Of a stretch of DNA of 34,718 nt, positions 1 through 7,247 are shown in pieces; within the stretch, counting starts at the first letter, position 1, and every line of letters begins with the position of its first letter. The translations under genes were made by a program, and so were the position numbers. Below the pieces are notes generated by a model. That model was given only the letters and a program-made list of their open reading frames with translations, searched no databases and was not told where the DNA came from. The stretch is from NCBI RefSeq assembly GCF_000178475.1, contig NZ_ADNY01000031.1:1-34718 (forward strand). Direction: 5' to 3'. This stretch comes from Lactobacillus amylolyticus DSM 11664. GTDB lineage: Bacteria > Bacillota > Bacilli > Lactobacillales > Lactobacillaceae.

Positions 1-598
1 GAAAATGACGCAGCCGACCAAAACGGCGGCGTTTTTTCTTTTTTGTTTTTAAAAATTCTTGTGCTTGAACAACGTTTTCGTTTTTAACAGGCTGCTGGGT
101 GAAGTTGTTGATAACTTTGCGCGGCTTGAATTTTTCGGGATGATCAATTGCTTCCAGCATGATATCGGGTCGCATGTAGCTGAGCCTTTCTTCTTCATAG
201 GAATTCAGAAGAAAGACCAGAATATCGTTGATGTCACAAATTACGTGCCAGGCCTGGTCTTTGCTGGTCTTAAAATTGCTGGCATGAACGGCTTCATTGC
301 CGATACGTCGCACTTCGTCGAACAAGTTGTAGATACTCAGTGGATAAGTCAGATTTTCTCGCAAATATTGGATGTTGCTGCGCAGATTTCGCTGCTGACC
401 GGAAGGGATCGGATAATATGGGTTCAAGTTTTCCCAGTCGATAATCTTGCGCGTTACGCTTTCGAGCAATCTCCGGGCATTGATCATGACGTCGCGGTAA
501 TCATCAATCTCGTACAGCTTGCGAATTTTGTCGGCTGTAGAGAATTCTTTTTTTAAGAGTTTGCTATTTTTTAAATAAGCAAAATTTGCTTCTACCAT
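1..598 (-). CDS. DUF4145-like protein, 3' end cut by window edge
   Basis: The minus strand is open from an ATG at 598 down to base 1 (199 codons, no stop), so the C-terminus lies outside the window. The product starts MVEANFAYLKNSKLLKKEFS and contains an all-helical segment with a conserved-looking run RRIGNEAVHAS near residue 110, which resembles DUF4145 proteins; in that family the helical domain is often found alone or beside nucleases. The tail is rich in Lys and Arg (KKKKRRR) where the window ends. A weak purine stretch (AGGGAAAA) precedes the ATG. The plus-strand open frame over the same bases is an antisense shadow. The family assignment comes from recalled motif resemblance and the function is unknown. 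Confidence 0.7.
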   Translation of the reverse strand, partial: MVEANFAYLKNSKLLKKEFSTADKIRKLYEIDDYRDVMINARRLLESVTRKIIDWENLNPYYPIPSGQQRNLRSNIQYLRENLTYPLSIYNLFDEVRRIGNEAVHASNFKTSKDQAWHVICDINDILVFLLNSYEEERLSYMRPDIMLEAIDHPEKFKPRKVINNFTQQPVKNENVVQAQEFLKTKKKKRRRFGRLRHF

Positions 599-638
599 GG
601 GCTTTTCCCTCACTTTTCTTATTACTGATTATAAACTT

Positions 639-820
639 TTTTACGAAATACCGTTGACAAAATCCAGGCATTAAAGGGCGTTGATTTTTCTGTGGAAAAA
701 GGCGAATTTGTGGGCATCATGGGTGCGTCTGGTCAAGACATTACCAAGCTGCGCGAAAATGAGATGCCCGACTTTAGCGGCAAGGAGATTGGTTTTATTC
801 TCTGGTTTGACTTTGGCTAG
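639..820 (+). pseudogene. ABC transporter ATPase fragment (BceA/bacitracin-export type)
   Basis: One frame reads NTVDKIQALKGVDFSVEKG, then EFVGIMGASG, then jumps directly to QDITKLRENEMPDFSGKEIG and ends at TAG 818-820. This is the N-terminal part of a BceA/MacB-like ATPase. The rest of the Walker A motif (SGKTT) and about 40 residues after it are missing, and everything from the Q-loop onward is lost, as is the start codon. It cannot bind ATP. At about 790-800 it runs into the permease remnant in another frame. The gene order (ATPase then permease) is the normal one for this family, so this is a collapsed two-gene operon. Confidence 0.8.
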
Positions 821-1367
821 TGCCATCTTTTATATGTTTATGACGATCGCGCTGAATCCTGCCTTTTTAAAAGGAGCATTGAAAATTTCATTTACAATTA
901 CGCATTTCGTCTTTATGTTTGGGATCGCGCTGCTCGGGTTAATTACGCTGGTTTATATCGTTTATGCCAATAGTTTTTTACTCAGCATGTGGAAAAAAGA
1001 CTATGGAACTTACATGATGTTAGGTGCGCGTAATAGCAAAATTGGCAGACTGATTTTTACTGAAACGATTGTAGTTGGTCTCTTGGCTGCTGTTTTAGGA
1101 ATCATTGTTGGGATTGGGTTAACGCAAGTAGTTTCAGAATTATTGATTTCACAATTAGGCCTGCAGATTCATCGTTTCTTTGGCTTCTACGTGCCGGCAA
1201 TGCTGGGCATCGTTGATGTATTGTTTGGTCTGCAGTTCTTTAAATCAATGCTACAGAATCCGTATGACAAGATTTGGATTCCGTTTACAATTTTCTTAGT
1301 GCTTTATGTAATTTATTACTTGATTACGGTTAAGCTCTATGAAGGAATCGTTTTGAAGAATAGATAA
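790..1367 (+). pseudogene. ABC transporter permease remnant (FtsX/BceB-like)
   Basis: From about 790 the frame reads VLFSGLTLASAIFYMF followed by three more hydrophobic segments and the typical soluble loop WKKDYGTYMMLGARNSKIGR, which is the N-terminal FtsX-like half of a BceB-type permease. After FFGFYVPAML the sequence passes within a few residues to what looks like the last membrane segment and tail (IWIPFTIFLVLYVIYYLITV...IVLKNR). The remnant is about 190 residues against roughly 600-660 for the family, so the middle, including the large extracellular domain, is deleted. The first residues of the longer open frame are out-of-frame ATPase sequence. Such transporters normally export or sense antimicrobial peptides; this one is dead. 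Confidence 0.8.
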
Positions 1368-1368
1368 G

Positions 1369-1396
1369 AAAAACTTCTCCATTTGGAGAAGTTTTT
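1369..1396. terminator. Bidirectional rho-independent terminator
   Basis: CTTCTCC (1374-1380) pairs with GGAGAAG (1385-1391) around the loop ATTT, with five A on one side and five T on the other. It sits between convergent units and can stop both the permease remnant and the phosphatase gene. Confidence 0.85.
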
Positions 1397-1400
1397 CTAT

Positions 1401-2051
1401 TTATAAATGCATTTTATTCCAAGATGGAATTTTAATTTCACCCTTGTCGCTCATCGTCATTGTCGTAATTGAAGCATTCTTTGGACCTGGAACCAATGGA
1501 ATGTCATCACCATAACGGTACCACAAGCTCCGAATGGTAAAGCCATGAGTTACCAGCAGAATATTCTCAGCTCCATCCAATTCTCTGATCAATTTAAAAC
1601 CTTTATCAAGTCGCTTCCAATATTCCTCAGAATTTTCAGCATCGTGGTAAGGATCTGCTTCCTTGATCCAATCTTTGATCGTGTCAATTCTTTCGTGTTG
1701 GAACATTTCCTGTCTAGTGGCATAGCCATGAGCACCGCCGATCATGCGCCAAGCCATTTCAGAATCCATCCCTTCGAAGAAGCCATAAAATTGCTCACGA
1801 AAAAATGGACTGGCAATGTGCTGCAATTCATCGCGATTGACGTTGTGCTTGATAATAATATCGCAGGTATCGCTGGCCCGCTTTAAATCACTGGACAAAG
1901 CAATATCAAAAGGTACATCCTTTAATGCTTCTCCAGCTTCATCAGCTCCGGCAATGCCGGCCTTAGTCAGCGGGGTATCGCACCAGCCCTGCATCTTGTT
2001 GTAACGGTTGATATAAGTTTGACCGTGACGCACAATATAAATTCTTTTCAT
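1401..2051 (-). CDS. Histidine phosphatase family protein (phosphoglycerate mutase-like)
   Basis: The 216-residue protein begins MKRIYIVRHGQT, the RHG signature with the phosphorylated histidine at residue 9. A second conserved histidine lies in LLVTHGFTIRS (H169), and Arg in SSDLKRASDT (R58) fits the phosphate pocket. This is the branch of cytosolic 2H-phosphatases that includes GpmB-like and CobC-like enzymes; the substrate cannot be told from sequence. The start is supported by GGGAGAAAAAGG upstream of the ATG. It stands alone as a transcription unit, sharing a bidirectional terminator with the neighbouring transporter debris. Lactobacilli carry many paralogues of this type. Confidence 0.9.
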   Translation of the reverse strand: MKRIYIVRHGQTYINRYNKMQGWCDTPLTKAGIAGADEAGEALKDVPFDIALSSDLKRASDTCDIIIKHNVNRDELQHIASPFFREQFYGFFEGMDSEMAWRMIGGAHGYATRQEMFQHERIDTIKDWIKEADPYHDAENSEEYWKRLDKGFKLIRELDGAENILLVTHGFTIRSLWYRYGDDIPLVPGPKNASITTMTMSDKGEIKIPSWNKMHL

Positions 2052-2120
2052 CCTTTTTCTCCCTAACTAAAAAACAATCACCTTTATTTTAAACGAAAAA
2101 GGATGATTTTTTAACTGTCT

Positions 2121-2816
2121 TTATCTTGTGCTATATAATTTTTTAACTGCCGCAATATCACGTGGCTGGATGGTATAGTAGGATCCAGCTGGATACATGA
2201 CGGAAACGGTTTTGCAATGTTTCAGTCCGATGGCATGACCTAATTCATGTTCGGCGGTGTTAACGATTCGGCTATTGCTGTAGCCACACCATGCATTTTG
2301 CAAGTAGTAGCGATTCAGTTCAACTTTGGCTTTGATCAAATGATTAGTCAGTGGATTATAGCTGATTGACGTTTGACCTGCAGCCTCGGTATCACTGTTG
2401 CTAACGGTGCTGACCACGATATTGGCCTTAGCTTTATTCGAAGTCTGCTTAAATAAAAAGGCACCAGTTCTGTTCCAAGCGCTCATTGCATCAAGAGTAG
2501 CACTGCGCAATTGGGCATCATTAGGAATATCGATATAAACCGTTGCGGTATTCTTAGGCCAGATGGGATTGCTGCTCTTGCTTTTGGACGTACTGGTTTT
2601 AGTCGTCGAAGAGGCCTGAGTATTATTGCCAGAATCACTTAGCGTAGGTGGAGCAAAATTGCCAGTAGAAATCAGCTGAGTTATGCGTTGCTTTAAGGTA
2701 AACAGCGAATCATTGGTTGCTGTTCGGATTTGACTGTTGTTTTGATAAGTCCAAACACCGAATGCCAGGATTCCGAGAAAAACTAAATTACGTAAAAATC
2801 GAAAAAATCCACGCAT
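2121..2816 (-). CDS. Membrane-anchored matrixin-like zinc metalloprotease
   Basis: A 231-residue protein. Residues 10-24 form one hydrophobic anchor preceded by Arg-rich residues (cytosolic side); residues 60-85 are a Ser/Thr/Lys linker; the rest is an extracellular domain. It carries HELGHAIGLKH (H190, E191, H194, H200), the HExxHxxGxxH zinc site of metzincins, and a downstream SVMYP Met-turn (206-209), so the catalytic apparatus is complete. In lactobacilli such proteins are annotated as matrixin family or putative Zn-dependent protease; their substrates are unknown. The start is preceded by GGAG about 10 bases upstream. It is monocistronic, with a duplicated TATAAT-containing repeat upstream. 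Confidence 0.88.
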   Translation of the reverse strand: MRGFFRFLRNLVFLGILAFGVWTYQNNSQIRTATNDSLFTLKQRITQLISTGNFAPPTLSDSGNNTQASSTTKTSTSKSKSSNPIWPKNTATVYIDIPNDAQLRSATLDAMSAWNRTGAFLFKQTSNKAKANIVVSTVSNSDTEAAGQTSISYNPLTNHLIKAKVELNRYYLQNAWCGYSNSRIVNTAEHELGHAIGLKHCKTVSVMYPAGSYYTIQPRDIAAVKKLYSTR

Positions 2817-2842
2817 TTTTCATCAACTCCGTTTGCTTAAGT

Positions 2843-2864
2843 ATTATATACTCATTATATACTC
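2843..2864 (-). repeat. Tandem 11-bp repeat carrying twin -10 boxes
   Basis: ATTATATACTC occurs twice in direct succession (2843-2853 and 2854-2864). On the minus strand each copy supplies TATAAT, about 30-40 bases upstream of the protease start, so it is probably the promoter -10 region. No good TTGACA -35 is visible at 16-18 bases from either copy. Confidence 0.6.
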
Positions 2865-2981
2865 AGTTTATTTAATTTTGGTGAAATTTGTTTATGTTTT
2901 TATTGCGAGATCGATAAAGTATAAACTGTGCGTCATTCATGATAAAATAGAATACAGTTTTTTAAGAGATAGGTGATAAAT

Positions 2982-5279
2982 GTGACTGAAGCAAGCAATG
3001 AAAAACAAGTCGAACAACAGCATCTTGATCATGTCTTAGGATTGATCAAGGCTAAAGAAAAAGAGCTACGCAAGTCAATTAAAACTGTTGAAGGCGAAGC
3101 CAGAGATCTTAATTCGCACTTCTTCGATGATGTTAAATTGGATTACGATGGCTACTCGACTTCAATGGAAACGGCTCTGTCAATTCACCAGCAGCAGCAA
3201 CTGCTCGCTGAACGTGAACGTGATTGGCAGCATTCAGCTAAGCAGTTAGCGACAGTGCAACGGTTAGAGAAGAGCCCATATTTTGCACGGGTAGATTTTA
3301 AGGAAAAAGATTCCGATGAAACAGAAACCATTTATATTGGTTTGGGTTCTTTTGCCGATGATAATGATCATTTTTTGGTTTACGACTGGCGGGCACCAAT
3401 TTCTTCAATTTACTATGATGGAAAATTAGGGCAGGTTTCCTACAACTCACCAGAAGGTGAAATTACCGTTGACATGACCAAGAAGCGGCAATTCCAAATT
3501 AAAGATGGCAAGATCGTCAATATGTTTGATACCAATGAATCAATTGGTGACCAAATGCTGCTGTCTGTTTTGTCAGAAAAGTCCAGCACGCAAATGAAGT
3601 CAATCGTAACGACGATTCAACGCGAGCAGAATAAGATTATTCGTAATACCAGCGCTGATCTGCTCTTTGTGCAAGGGGCTGCCGGTTCTGGCAAGACCAG
3701 TGCAATTTTGCAGAGAATTGCATATTTGCTCTACCGTTACCGGGGTAATTTGACTTCCAGCGATGTTATCATGTTTAGTCCGAACCAACTGTTCAACGAC
3801 TACATCAAGAATGTTTTGCCAGAAATGGGCGAGCAAAATATGGTGCAAATGACTTACTGGCAGTTTGTTGCGCGGCGTTTGCCGGGGATGCAGGTTGAAA
3901 ATCTGTTTGATCAGTTTGAGGATCAAAGTGCAAACACAGCCATCGGCAACTTTAAAGATTCAGTCCACTTCTTTAATTTGCTGACGCGTTATGCTAAGAA
4001 GCTGAATGAGCGCGGAGTTATTTTTAAGAACATCAACTTTCGCGATCCAAAGAAGCCATATTTTGCTAAAGAAAAAATCAAGGAAATCTACTACTCCTTC
4101 AATCAAAACTACAATTTGGCCAACCGAATCGATGCAACGCGCGAAGAATTAATCAAGATGCTGAACCGCAAGATCGCTCCGGAAGTACGCAAAGCTTGGG
4201 TAAGCAAGACGATTGAAAGCTTAAGCAAAGAAGAGCTGAATAATTTGTATGATCGTCCTGATCAGGAATTCAGTTCTGAAGCTGAAGAAGAGAAGTTTTT
4301 GGGACGCAAGATCGTGGTTAAGGCTTTACAGCCTGTCTTCCAGCGGATTCGACACAACAACTTCATCAATATGCGGGCTCAGTATTTAAGCTTTTTGCGG
4401 ACCGTTCCTAAGATGGTTGATTTTTCCAAGTGGAACATCAGCGTTGATGATTGGGCTGAACACGTTGAAGAAGTGAAGGATGGTTTTAGAAAGCACACCA
4501 TTCACATGAATGATGTTTCAGCCTACCTTTATTTGTACGACTTGATCACTGGTCGGCGGACTGATTATGAAATGCGCTATGCCTTTATTGATGAAATTCA
4601 GGATTATACGCCATTCCAGTTGGCTTATCTAAAGTACAATTTCCCACGAGCCAAATTTACGATGTTGGGTGATTTGAATCAGGCTATTTTCACTAAAGAC
4701 GAAAGCAGAAGCTTGCTCAAACAAATCTCGGGATTGTTTGATCCGAAGAAAACCGATGTCGTGCAACTGACCAAATCATATCGGTCAACCAAACAGATTA
4801 CCGACTTTACAAAGCAGATCTTGCGTCAGGGTGAAAAGATCGAAGCCTTCAACCGACAAGGCCCTGTTCCAGCGATTTACGGTCGCAAGACAGAGAAAGA
4901 AGCTGTTGCTGTTTTAACAAAGCTTTTGCGAGAAAATGATCAGCAAAAGTTCACTACGGCAATCATTACCAAGGATCTGGCCAGCGCTGAGCACCTTCAT
5001 AAGCAGTTGCAAGCAGAGGGCAAAAAGACAACCTTGATTGCGACAGCCAACCAGCGGCTGGTTTCCGGCAACTTGATTCTGCCATCATATTTGGCTAAAG
5101 GATTGGAATTTGATGCTGTTGTGATGTGGGATGCTTCCAAAAAGGCATACCATGAACTCGATGAAACCCAATTGGTTTATACGATTACGTCACGGGCAAT
5201 GTACAAGCTGGATCTCATTTATACAGGTGAAAAGAGTCCACTCTTGGATGTGAAAGCTGATACTTATCTTGTCAAGTAA
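2982..5279 (+). CDS. helD: HelD-like RNA polymerase recycling motor (UvrD/SF1 ATPase)
   Basis: A 765-residue protein. The start chosen is GTG 2982, because AGGTGA at 2971-2976 is at a sensible distance; a GTG at 2973 in the same frame lies inside that site. The N-terminus (to about 90) is a charged coiled coil as in HelD's secondary-channel arm. FVQGAAGSGKTSA (about 230-242) is Walker A, FIDEIQDYTPFQ is the DExx motif, and TKSYRSTKQIT and LAKGLEFDAVV correspond to SF1 helicase motifs IV and V. HelD removes stalled RNA polymerase from DNA and nucleic acid using ATP. The length matches the Firmicutes family (about 750-775). It is monocistronic and followed by the T-box region, whose own promoter starts just past its stop. 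Confidence 0.92.
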   Translation: MTEASNEKQVEQQHLDHVLGLIKAKEKELRKSIKTVEGEARDLNSHFFDDVKLDYDGYSTSMETALSIHQQQQLLAERERDWQHSAKQLATVQRLEKSPYFARVDFKEKDSDETETIYIGLGSFADDNDHFLVYDWRAPISSIYYDGKLGQVSYNSPEGEITVDMTKKRQFQIKDGKIVNMFDTNESIGDQMLLSVLSEKSSTQMKSIVTTIQREQNKIIRNTSADLLFVQGAAGSGKTSAILQRIAYLLYRYRGNLTSSDVIMFSPNQLFNDYIKNVLPEMGEQNMVQMTYWQFVARRLPGMQVENLFDQFEDQSANTAIGNFKDSVHFFNLLTRYAKKLNERGVIFKNINFRDPKKPYFAKEKIKEIYYSFNQNYNLANRIDATREELIKMLNRKIAPEVRKAWVSKTIESLSKEELNNLYDRPDQEFSSEAEEEKFLGRKIVVKALQPVFQRIRHNNFINMRAQYLSFLRTVPKMVDFSKWNISVDDWAEHVEEVKDGFRKHTIHMNDVSAYLYLYDLITGRRTDYEMRYAFIDEIQDYTPFQLAYLKYNFPRAKFTMLGDLNQAIFTKDESRSLLKQISGLFDPKKTDVVQLTKSYRSTKQITDFTKQILRQGEKIEAFNRQGPVPAIYGRKTEKEAVAVLTKLLRENDQQKFTTAIITKDLASAEHLHKQLQAEGKKTTLIATANQRLVSGNLILPSYLAKGLEFDAVVMWDASKKAYHELDETQLVYTITSRAMYKLDLIYTGEKSPLLDVKADTYLVK

Positions 5280-5284
5280 AATTA

Positions 5285-5313
5285 TTGACAAAAGATTAAG
5301 AATCGTTTAATAT
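5285..5313 (+). promoter_or_regulatory. Promoter of the T-box transcript
   Basis: TTGACA (5285-5290) and TAATAT (5308-5313) are separated by exactly 17 bases and lie just downstream of the helD stop. Transcription would begin near 5320, at the 5' edge of the T-box leader. Confidence 0.8.
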
Positions 5314-5318
5314 TCAAT

Positions 5319-5595
5319 AACAGTTTAAAGACAAAGAACAGAAACAGTAATCTAAGAGTGGTTATTAGAGAGTCTCCGTTGGTGAAAAGGAGATAGCCGC
5401 TTAGATGAATTCACATCTGTGAGTCGATTCCTTGAAATTGAAACTAGTAGAGAAGTCCGGGTTAGCCCGTTACAGCTAAAGGTTTATTATCAAACTTAGT
5501 GAGGTAGCTAGTGTGAGTTAGCTGCGAACATGAGGTGGAACCGCGGACTTAAAATTCGCCCTCTTAGATCAATCAGATCTAGGTGGGCTTTTTTT
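5319..5595 (+). promoter_or_regulatory. T-box riboswitch leader with terminator
   Basis: All core T-box parts are visible. Stem I pairs GTGGTTAT (5358-5365) with ATAGCCGC (5393-5400), with AGAGAG (5367-5372) as the AG bulge side and a GTTGGTGAAAA distal loop. The specifier loop has AGTA (5346-5349) facing GAA (5407-5409). The T-box AGGTGGAACCGCG is at 5533-5545. A terminator follows: GCCCTCTTAGATC (5558-5570) pairs with 5576-5588, then seven T. The bases after GAA read TTC then A, which by position would specify Phe; but TGGA in the T-box fits a tRNA whose discriminator base is U, which is unusual for tRNA-Phe. The amino acid is therefore unresolved. It controlled the amino-acid ABC transporter that follows. 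Confidence 0.9.
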
Positions 5596-5611
5596 GTTAG
5601 CAAAAATTAAG

Positions 5612-5714
5612 TTGATAATAAACCTGCTGAGGAAACAACTGTGAAGTTGTTGCGAAGTTGAGGTGGAAACACGTTGATTCGTCCTCTTGGGCATTTGCTC
5701 AAGAGGACTTTTTT
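5612..5714 (+). promoter_or_regulatory. Second, partial T-box (antiterminator and terminator only)
   Basis: A second T-box-like element, AGGTGGAAACACG, lies at 5661-5673, preceded by a hairpin AACAACT/AGTTGTT in the position of stem III. It is followed by its own terminator: GTCCTCTTGGGC (5681-5692) pairs with GCTCAAGAGGAC (5697-5708), loop ATTT, then six T. No stem I or specifier loop precedes it, because only about 20 bases separate it from the first terminator. Bases 5612-5625 are the exact reverse complement of 5480-5493 inside the first leader. It is either a remnant of a duplicated leader or a working second attenuator that shares the upstream stem I. Confidence 0.75.
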
Positions 5715-5735
5715 ATTACTAAGCAGGTGAACTAC

Positions 5736-5942
5736 ATGCATTACGTAAGACAAATAATGCCAGCTTTGATGGCAGGAACATGGCTGACATTGAGAATTTT
5801 CTTTTGGACATTATTGATTTCATTGCCCCTCGGTATTTTGGTAGCTTTAGGATAAATGAGCAAGATCAAGCCGCTAAAGTGGCTGGTGGAATTTTACGTT
5901 TGGATTATGCGGGGGACGCCGCATTCAAGGCATATTGCTTGA
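5736..5942 (+). pseudogene. Amino-acid ABC transporter permease, N-terminal remnant
   Basis: ATG 5736, preceded by AGGTGA, opens MHYVRQIMPALMAGTWLTLR and one membrane helix, then meets an in-frame TAA at 5853-5855. Reading through it in the same frame gives MSKIKPLKWLVEFYVWIMRGTP, the classic start of the HisM/GlnP permease core, before the frame is lost at about 5920 and stops at TGA 5940-5942. So there are two lesions: a nonsense codon and a large deletion that removed most of the permease and the front of the next gene. The intact protein would have been a polar amino-acid importer subunit controlled by the T-box. Confidence 0.85.
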
Positions 5943-6171
5943 TGAAGTCTATGCTAACTACTATGTTGCTCACATGGCCAATAAGAATGAATATCGCATT
6001 ATCGAAAATCCTAAGGTGCCCGCCGACTTATTTGCCGTTGGTATGCGTAAAGGAGATAAAACTTTGCGCCAGAAGATTAATGCCGGATTGAAAAAATTGC
6101 AGAAAAATGGCAAACTTGAACAGTTAAATGAAAAATGGTTTGGCAGAAAGAGCAATTATTTAGGAAAATAA
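5920..6171 (+). pseudogene. Amino-acid ABC transporter substrate-binding protein, C-terminal remnant
   Basis: From 5920 the frame reads RIQGILLDEVYANYYVAHMA and continues with VPADLFAVGMRKGDKTLRQK and LNEKWFG before TAA at 6169-6171. These are the closing segments of a periplasmic-binding-protein-2-type amino-acid receptor (about 83 of roughly 250 residues). The signal peptide, lipobox and first lobe are gone. The remnant is joined directly to the permease start, so one deletion of well over a kilobase is the simplest explanation. Whether an ATPase gene was also lost between them cannot be told. The ribosome binding site of the next gene lies inside its last codons. Confidence 0.85.
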
Positions 6172-6172
6172 G

Positions 6173-6622
6173 ATGGCAGAAAAGTTTCTTTTTAAAAAAG
6201 TTGATGAGATGTCAGGCAGAGAAATGTATTGCGTGGAAAGACTGCGCACTAATACATTCGTAACCGAGCAAAAAATCACCTTGCCTGAACTTGATGATAC
6301 TGATCTGACGGCGACCCAAGTCTTTTTGTTAAATGATGCGCAGAATAACGCATTAGCTACCTGCCGCGTTTTTAAAGATGAAAATCTTGGCTGGATGTTC
6401 GGCCGGGTAGCTGTGGATAAAGAGACGCGCGGACAGCACCTGGGAACGAAGATGATGCAGGCTGTGCATAATTTTTTGCGAGAAAAAGGTGCAAAAGCAG
6501 TAGTTTGCCACGCGCAAATAAGTGCAGAAGCATTTTATCAGTCATTAGGCTACCAAGAATTTGGTGCGCCTTTTGATGAAGGTGGCGTAAAACATATCAT
6601 GATGAAAAAAGAACTGGATTAG
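6173..6622 (+). CDS. GNAT family N-acetyltransferase (ElaA-like)
   Basis: A 149-residue protein whose ATG lies one base after the stop of the binding-protein remnant, with AGGA at 6162-6165 as its ribosome binding site. The acetyl-CoA pyrophosphate loop is visible as VDKETRGQHLGTKMM (about 82-96), and the C-terminus has the usual AEAFYQSLGYQEFGAPFDEG strand-turn. The layout (VERLRTNTFVTEQ, DDTDLTATQVFL, CRVF) matches ElaA-type acetyltransferases. The substrate is unknown. With the transporter lost, this is the only intact gene behind the T-box promoter, so it is now probably under T-box attenuation. It overlaps the convergent hydrolase gene by 4 bases. Confidence 0.9.
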   Translation: MAEKFLFKKVDEMSGREMYCVERLRTNTFVTEQKITLPELDDTDLTATQVFLLNDAQNNALATCRVFKDENLGWMFGRVAVDKETRGQHLGTKMMQAVHNFLREKGAKAVVCHAQISAEAFYQSLGYQEFGAPFDEGGVKHIMMKKELD

Positions 6623-6639
6623 ATTTCCAGTTCTTTTTT
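6605..6639. terminator. Bidirectional terminator embedded in two converging gene ends
   Basis: Six A plus GAACTGGA (6605-6618) pair with TCCAGTTC plus six T (6626-6639) around a 7-base loop. Both stop codons, of the acetyltransferase (6620-6622) and of the SGNH hydrolase (6619-6621 on the other strand), lie in or at the loop, so the hairpin is also coding sequence for both proteins. Confidence 0.88.
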
Positions 6640-7173
6640 GATTGCATGATAAAGCAGCTCGACCAGTTTTTGATTGCCGTAATCAGTTAGGTGCAAATTA
6701 TCGGCTTGATATAATTTATCCACATTCTTTTCCCCTGTGCGCATTGTCAACAAATCAATTTGTGGCAAATGATACTTATGCGCAAGCTTGTCAACAATCT
6801 TGCGATTTTGTGCTAAATGGTCAGGAATAGTATATTCATTGCCATTTTTATCTTGCCAGGGTCCAACTAGAATAACCTTGCTAGGAGCGCAAAATCTGAT
6901 CATTTGCTCCAGATTTTTTTCATAATTTTGCGAAGAAATGCCGACAATGGAAGAATCGTTGGTGCCGTATTCGATTAAAACCAGGTCAGTGTCCTGTGGA
7001 ATTTGCGTTAAAAAGTCTAGGCCCTCGACCGTTGTTGCACCACTTTTGGAAAAGTTTTTCACCTGTGCATTTTTGCCTAATTTTTCTTGTAAAGCAGTAG
7101 TGATCAAGTCGGTATCGCGATGGTGGCGAAAACCGTTGAAAAGTGAATCGCCAAAAAGTACAATCTTTTTCAT
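6619..7173 (-). CDS. SGNH/GDSL-family hydrolase
   Basis: A 184-residue cytosolic protein without signal peptide. Block I is LFGDSLFNG with nucleophile Ser10; block II Gly is in SKSGATT (G45); block III is EYGTND with Asn72; block V is ADNLHLT with Asp158 and His161. All four SGNH catalytic or oxyanion residues are present, so it should be an active esterase or lipase-type enzyme of small acyl substrates. The start ATG at 7173 is preceded by GGGAAGG. It is transcribed divergently from coaA, with the 20-bp tandem repeat in between. Substrate unknown. Confidence 0.9.
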   Translation of the reverse strand: MKKIVLFGDSLFNGFRHHRDTDLITTALQEKLGKNAQVKNFSKSGATTVEGLDFLTQIPQDTDLVLIEYGTNDSSIVGISSQNYEKNLEQMIRFCAPSKVILVGPWQDKNGNEYTIPDHLAQNRKIVDKLAHKYHLPQIDLLTMRTGEKNVDKLYQADNLHLTDYGNQKLVELLYHAIKKELEI

Positions 7174-7190
7174 ATTTTTACATCCTTCCC

Positions 7191-7230
7191 TTATAATATA
7201 ATGGTATCAATTATAATATAATGGTATCAA
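7191..7230 (+). repeat. Perfect 20-bp tandem duplication in the coaA promoter region
   Basis: TTATAATATAATGGTATCAA occurs twice back to back (7191-7210, 7211-7230). Each copy contains overlapping TATAAT hexamers, so the -10 region of coaA is duplicated. On the minus strand each copy contains TTGATA. It ends just before the coaA ribosome binding site (GAGGAG 7234-7239). Confidence 0.8.
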
Positions 7231-7247
7231 TTTGAGGAGAGTTGCAG

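Noticed and set aside
59..556. Open frame of 165 codons on the plus strand
   Set aside because: It mirrors the minus-strand DUF4145 gene; the minus-strand product has natural composition and a proper start, while this frame has no ribosome binding site.
3600..3926. Minus-strand open frame of 108 codons inside helD
   Set aside because: Antisense shadow of the conserved ATPase core; no start signal.
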